Below, piece after piece: positions 60,403 through 64,000 of a DNA stretch of 64,000 nucleotides. The notes beneath the pieces were generated by a model that did no database searches, was not told the origin of the DNA, and saw only the letters and a list, made by a program, of their open reading frames with translations. The translations under genes and the position numbers were made by a program. Source of the stretch: Bacteriovoracaceae bacterium (lineage in GTDB: Bacteria; Bdellovibrionota; Bacteriovoracia; Bacteriovoracales; Bacteriovoracaceae); the NCBI GenBank assembly GCA_029865945.1, contig JARXAH010000026.1, positions 1 to 64,000 of the forward strand, written 5' to 3'. The number at the start of each line of letters is the position of its first letter. The first letter of the stretch is position 1.

Positions 60403-61182
60403 ATGAAACCAACCTTTTTTTCTAACCCAAGGCTGGGTGTTAACATTGACCATGTCGCCACCTTGAGGCAAGCGAGAGGTGAGCGCTACCCCTCACCAGA
60501 AGTAGCGGCCGAGATAGCTCTAAGAGCGGGAGCAGAGCAAATCACCATTCACTTAAGGGAAGATCGTCGTCACATCCAAGATGGAGATTTGCCCCTCGTA
60601 AAATCGATCACCCAAAAATATAAGGCCCTTCTTAATTTAGAAATGGCCGCCTCCTTAGACATGTTTCCGATGGCATTAGAAACAGAACCTGAGTGGATTT
60701 GCATCGTTCCTGAAAAACGCGAAGAGCGCACCACCGAGGGCGGATTAAATCTTCTCGATACAAAAACTTTTGAGATGGTGAAGCGAATTTGTCATGACTG
60801 GAAATCTAAGTTTTCCATTGGGCATCAGATTTCGCTCTTCCTAGAGGCCGATGAAAAAATTCTTAAACGTGCTCTTGATCTTCCCATCGACGCCGTAGAA
60901 ATTCATACCGGCGAGTACGCAAAAAAATTTTTACTCAAGCAACCCATTGAGGGTTTCCTCAAGGCCTACCAGACTGCCCAGGATTTAGTTTTTCATCATG
61001 GGAAAAAAAATATTCACGCAGGTCACGGACTAACAATCGATTCCGTTGCGCCGCTGGTAGAGCTTGGACTTTTCTCAGAATATAATATTGGCCATTGGAT
61101 CATTTCTCAGGCGGTCTTTGACGGACTTGAGACGGTAGTGCGAAAGTTAAATAAAGTGATAAAAACAAAGGCCCAACCATGA
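60403..61182 (+). CDS. pdxJ: Pyridoxine 5'-phosphate synthase
   Basis: A 259-residue TIM-barrel enzyme that condenses 3-amino-2-oxopropyl phosphate with deoxyxylulose 5-phosphate to make pyridoxine 5'-phosphate. GVNIDHVATLRQARGERYP, ITIHLREDRRHIQDGD and VEIHTGEYA are family signatures with the catalytic His and Glu. AAAGG precedes the ATG. Overlaps the next gene by 4 nt (ATGA). Confidence 0.96.
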   Translation: MKPTFFSNPRLGVNIDHVATLRQARGERYPSPEVAAEIALRAGAEQITIHLREDRRHIQDGDLPLVKSITQKYKALLNLEMAASLDMFPMALETEPEWICIVPEKREERTTEGGLNLLDTKTFEMVKRICHDWKSKFSIGHQISLFLEADEKILKRALDLPIDAVEIHTGEYAKKFLLKQPIEGFLKAYQTAQDLVFHHGKKNIHAGHGLTIDSVAPLVELGLFSEYNIGHWIISQAVFDGLETVVRKLNKVIKTKAQP

Positions 61183-62786
61183 GAATTGTTACCGTTGAAG
61201 AAATGAAACAAATCGAAAAAAAGACTTTTGAAGATTTTCACATGCAAGAGAGACTCGTCATTGAAAATGTGGGAACCCAAATTGCGGAGGCGATCGAGCG
61301 AGAATTTTTGAGTCAACAAAATGCTTCCTATGAAATTGTTTTTTTGATTGGCAAAGGCAATAACGGATCAGACGGTTTGGCCACCGCAAGACACTTGGCC
61401 AACAATGGCCACAAAGTGGTTGTATTTCGCGCTTATCCCATTAGTGAATGTTCTCCTGAGTGTCAGGCCCAGTTAAAAATGGCCATGGCTTACGGCGTTG
61501 TTGATGTGGAAGCGCTCCAAGTGGAAACTTTACAATCTTATTTTTTGCAATCCTCTCACGATTTTTTAGTAGTGGATGCCCTCTTTGGGGTTGGCGTTAG
61601 GCTTCCGCTCTCCCAACATCTCTACGACTTAATTAATTTTGTTAATGATCACGCCAAAGTCACCATTGCCATCGATGTTCCTTCTGGCGTTTCTGGTGAT
61701 TCCGGACAAGTGATGGGCAACGCCATTAATGCTCAGCTTACCTACTGTATTGGTGCCATTAAAATTGGATGTCTACTCGCTGACGGCATTACTTATTCTG
61801 GTCGCGTGGATCTCATTAACGGCGGATTTCCCAACACGCTCTTAGAGAAGGGCGATAAATTTCAAATTACTCTTAATGACGTCATGGCCCCTTTGCAAAA
61901 GCGATCCAAGTTTTCTGATAAAAAAACTAACGGCCATGTGCTTATCGTTGGTGGTTCCTCAGGTTTAACCGGTGCCTTAGTGATGGCGACCCACGCGGCG
62001 ATGAAGGTGGGCGCCGGATTAGTGACTGCAGGGACTTGGGCAGAGAGTTATACTGAACTCATGTCACGTATCAGACCTGAAGCGATGACTTTTTCCTTTT
62101 CTAGTAATGAACAATCTTGGGATAAATTTAAAAATATTCTTCCAAAATTTGATGCGGTCGTCGTTGGCCCAGGCCTCGGTTTGGATGAAAAGGCGAGATC
62201 TGTCGTCACTTTTTTATTACAATTTTTTCATGGGCCACTCATTATTGATGCTGATGGCCTTCGAGTTTTAGACATCCCATCGGACGCAGAAATGATTCGC
62301 AACCGCAAAGGGCCAACACTCTTAACTCCTCACATGGGAGAGTTTGCTGGCCTAACAAAAAAAACGAAATCAGATATATCGCTCACCACCATGTCCTCAC
62401 TTCAAGAATTGGTACACAAACTTTCTTGCACGGTCGTCTTAAAAGGCCCTTGTACTTTTATTGCTGGCCCCACCGGAAAAACTTTTTTTCATCACTTTCC
62501 CAATGATGGAATGGCCAAGGGAGGATCGGGTGATGTGCTCGCAGGAATTTTGGGCGGTCTCCTTGCGCAGCAATATTCTTCGCAACGACAGGGAAGCGAT
62601 TTTCAAAATGAAGAATGGGCCCAATCCATATTGCTTGCCATCTATTTACATTCCCGAGCAGGTCTTCATGCGGCCCAAAAGGAAGGAACGAGGAGCATGA
62701 CTGCGATGAGTATTCTTGACGGCCTTCCGGAAACCTTTAAAGAATTTGAATCGGGAAAATTGATTACCGCCTCTAATTCACCTTAA
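61179..62786 (+). CDS. nnr: Bifunctional NAD(P)H-hydrate epimerase / dehydratase
   Basis: A 535-residue repair enzyme. The N-terminal YjeF domain (1-215; IGKGNNGSDGLATARHL) epimerises damaged NAD(P)H hydrate; the C-terminal ribokinase-like domain (about 230-525; TPHMGEFAGL and NDGMAKGGSGDVLAGILGGL) dehydrates it using ATP or ADP. The layout matches E. coli Nnr (about 515). It is coupled to pdxJ by an ATGA overlap and lies 12 nt before tsaE. No acpS gene is present between pdxJ and nnr. Confidence 0.95.
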   Translation: MRIVTVEEMKQIEKKTFEDFHMQERLVIENVGTQIAEAIEREFLSQQNASYEIVFLIGKGNNGSDGLATARHLANNGHKVVVFRAYPISECSPECQAQLKMAMAYGVVDVEALQVETLQSYFLQSSHDFLVVDALFGVGVRLPLSQHLYDLINFVNDHAKVTIAIDVPSGVSGDSGQVMGNAINAQLTYCIGAIKIGCLLADGITYSGRVDLINGGFPNTLLEKGDKFQITLNDVMAPLQKRSKFSDKKTNGHVLIVGGSSGLTGALVMATHAAMKVGAGLVTAGTWAESYTELMSRIRPEAMTFSFSSNEQSWDKFKNILPKFDAVVVGPGLGLDEKARSVVTFLLQFFHGPLIIDADGLRVLDIPSDAEMIRNRKGPTLLTPHMGEFAGLTKKTKSDISLTTMSSLQELVHKLSCTVVLKGPCTFIAGPTGKTFFHHFPNDGMAKGGSGDVLAGILGGLLAQQYSSQRQGSDFQNEEWAQSILLAIYLHSRAGLHAAQKEGTRSMTAMSILDGLPETFKEFESGKLITASNSP

Positions 62787-62798
62787 GAAGAGAAATTC

Positions 62799-63248
62799 AT
62801 GGAAAAAATTTTAAAAGAATGGAAAAAAGTTTTAGAAACAGATTTAGTCTACATCTGCTCTGAAGTGGAGTCCGAAATTGAGCGGCCCGCCGTTATTTTT
62901 CTCGAAGGAAAAATGGGAGCGGGCAAAACCACCTTTGCCCAATATTTTTCCGGCAATCGCACCATGAGCCCGACCTATTCCATCTTAAATGAAGTGGGCG
63001 CTATGCTTCACGGAGATTTCTATCGCCTTGAAGATTCTCAAGAAATTATTCATCTCGATCTTTCTACTCAACTAGAGGGAAAAGAAATTTTTCTTGCCGA
63101 ATGGGGGTGGAAATATTTGCCCATCCTTATCCAATATATTCCTGATAACTTTCATTATTATCGATTATTAATTAACGATGAAATTGATGGATCTACGTCT
63201 CCTAACTTACGAAATTTTAAGCTCTATTTTGTAAACCCACTTGTCTGA
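62799..63248 (+). CDS. tsaE: tRNA threonylcarbamoyladenosine biosynthesis ATPase TsaE
   Basis: A 149-residue P-loop protein needed for t6A37 tRNA modification with TsaB, TsaC and TsaD. Walker A is EGKMGAGKTTFAQYF; SPTYSILNEV and HGDFYRLEDS are the family motifs, and FLAEWGWKYLP carries the conserved Glu-Trp. Follows nnr closely, a common arrangement. Length is typical (about 150). Confidence 0.93.
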   Translation: MEKILKEWKKVLETDLVYICSEVESEIERPAVIFLEGKMGAGKTTFAQYFSGNRTMSPTYSILNEVGAMLHGDFYRLEDSQEIIHLDLSTQLEGKEIFLAEWGWKYLPILIQYIPDNFHYYRLLINDEIDGSTSPNLRNFKLYFVNPLV

Positions 63249-63317
63249 GCATTCACCTAAGTTTTGTTTCATTTTCTATTCGTTAGTGAAAATTACAGTC
63301 AACTATTTCCAACCCTT

Positions 63318-63347
63318 GACGTGAGAATTTGAATCAAGTCATACTAT
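63318..63347 (+). promoter_or_regulatory. Candidate promoter of the Rrf2 regulator gene
   Basis: TTGACG (63318-63323) is followed 18 nt later by CATACT (63342-63347). It is a reasonable sigma-70-like pair, although the spacing and -10 are not ideal. The regulator could act here on itself, but no palindromic Rrf2 site is certain. Confidence 0.4.
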
Positions 63348-63365
63348 CATAAGGGATGTTTTTAG

Positions 63366-63418
63366 TAGGACAAGGAAAAGTCCTATTGAAAAGTGTACCG
63401 ATAGCATGGATCAGCTAT
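63366..63418 (+). promoter_or_regulatory. Leader hairpins of the Rrf2 regulator gene
   Basis: TAGGAC/GTCCTA (63366-63385, perfect 6 bp) and ATAGC/GCTAT (63401-63418, perfect 5 bp) lie in the roughly 110-nt leader before the GGAGG ribosome site. Neither has a T-run. They could stabilise the leader or respond to a regulator. Confidence 0.4.
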
Positions 63419-63469
63419 GTTGGTCTTTGTACGAGGCAAAAACCAAAATTTTTATGGAGGAAACACGAC

Positions 63470-64000
63470 ATGAGACTTACTTCGAAAGGCCGCTACGCGG
63501 TACGAGCAATGTTGGATTTAACGATCCACACTCAAGGCAATCCGGTGCGTTTGCAAGAAATTTCCAAGCGCCAATCCATCAGCCTTCACTATCTTGAGCA
63601 ATTGTTTAGAAAATTGCGCACAGGAAATGTAGTGAAGTCGGTGAGAGGCCCAGGCGGTGGTTATGTTCTCGCAAGAAGCCGCGATGAAATTTCTGTGAAA
63701 GACATCTTGGGAAGTGTTGGGGAAAACATTAATCCTGCGCGAGACATCTTGGGAATTCCAAGTTCAGGCGTGGACATGAAAGATTCCAATGGCGAAGACA
63801 TTATTGTCGACACTCAAGAATTTAACATTACTAAAAATTATTTTGAAAACTTAGGTGTGATCATGCAAGAGTACTTAATTAGTACGACACTGGGTGATTT
63901 GTGCCGAAGATCCTCTATTACTGCCACAGCTGAAAACAATAGCAATAACGCGGGGGCGAATGGTGGAAATAATGGAACAACGACGAATACCAACAATGGC
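63470..64000 (+). CDS. Rrf2-family transcriptional regulator (IscR-like, no cluster cysteines; 3' end outside window)
   Basis: The frame starts at ATG 63470 (GGAGG upstream) and runs off the window after 177 residues. The N-terminal winged helix is clear: MRLTSKGRYAVRAMLDL, ISLHYLEQLFRKLRTGN and VRGPGGGYVLARS are IscR-type. IscR holds a [2Fe-2S] cluster with three cysteines and a His around residues 92-107. Here that loop (ENINPARDILGIPSSG) has no cysteines; the only Cys is in GDLCRRSS, later. The visible C-terminus is an Asn/Gly/Thr-rich tail. Target genes are unknown. Confidence 0.88.
   Translation, partial: MRLTSKGRYAVRAMLDLTIHTQGNPVRLQEISKRQSISLHYLEQLFRKLRTGNVVKSVRGPGGGYVLARSRDEISVKDILGSVGENINPARDILGIPSSGVDMKDSNGEDIIVDTQEFNITKNYFENLGVIMQEYLISTTLGDLCRRSSITATAENNSNNAGANGGNNGTTTNTNNG

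Noticed and set aside
63406-63597. 63-codon ORF overlapping the Rrf2 gene
   Set aside because: Out of frame with the clear winged-helix protein and lacks a ribosome site; a leader peptide cannot be excluded but has no support.

Overview
The window reads as a stretch of chromosome from a low-GC, diderm, heterotrophic bacterium. The closest overall fit is the Bdellovibrionota (Bdellovibrio/Bacteriovorax-like). The reasons are a complete C-to-N type II secretion operon including GspN, many secreted proteases and lipoproteins, a leucine/isovalerate degradation cluster, and an infC-rpmI-rplT-ihfA-merR block. This is inferred from gene content; no rRNA gene or other taxonomic marker was available. 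I found no tRNA, rRNA, CRISPR array, prophage or intact transposase.

Layout. 1-1074: end of an RND efflux pump and two small DUF2892 membrane proteins. 1099-3480: a DUF1232 protein and a divergent MFS-acyltransferase fusion. 3554-9799: leucine catabolism (methylcrotonyl-CoA carboxylase with a separate biotin carrier gene, methylglutaconyl-CoA hydratase, HMG-CoA lyase, an atypical crotonase). 9800-10507: gene-poor, with hairpins and one small possible gene. 10508-13786: genes of unknown function. 13925-15343: an S28 serine peptidase. 15428-22827, minus strand: a heme precursor operon (hemA, hemCD fusion, hemL, hemE) with a two-component system inside it and an outer-membrane barrel at its end. 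22911-28350: phospholipid acyltransferase, translation genes, IHF and a MerR regulator. 28339-42353, minus strand: gspCDEFGHIJKLMN. 42498-46155: acyl-CoA dehydrogenase and an FG-GAP lipoprotein. 46398-50509: a secreted protein, a degenerate A-type Fe-S protein, an M61 peptidase and a small secreted protein. 50481-54474, minus strand: SrkA-like kinase, ATP-grasp ligase, cysteine dioxygenase and cysteine-sulfinate-type decarboxylase. 54903-58789: flavin reductase, secreted metalloprotease and VWA lipoprotein. 58974-64000: glmM, pdxJ, nnr, tsaE and an Rrf2 regulator cut by the window edge.

How the genes work together. The liu genes convert methylcrotonyl-CoA to acetyl-CoA and acetoacetate. The heme genes run from glutamyl-tRNA to coproporphyrinogen III, except hemB, which is not here. 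The T2SS would export several of the secreted enzymes seen nearby. The cysteine dioxygenase/decarboxylase pair predicts hypotaurine formation, with an ATP-grasp enzyme that could conjugate a product.

Unexplained structure. Three intergenic elements (46274-46396, 54631-54834, 58814-58920) have long inverted arms around GC-rich, hairpin-forming cores. Two of them share core motifs although their arms differ in sequence. A strong intrinsic terminator lies inside the lipobox codons of a lipoprotein gene. One secreted-protein gene has its Shine-Dalgarno sequence buried in a perfect 12-bp hairpin, and the next has a 9-bp hairpin abutting its start codon. Several otherwise conserved proteins carry in-frame 6-bp or 12-bp tandem repeats.
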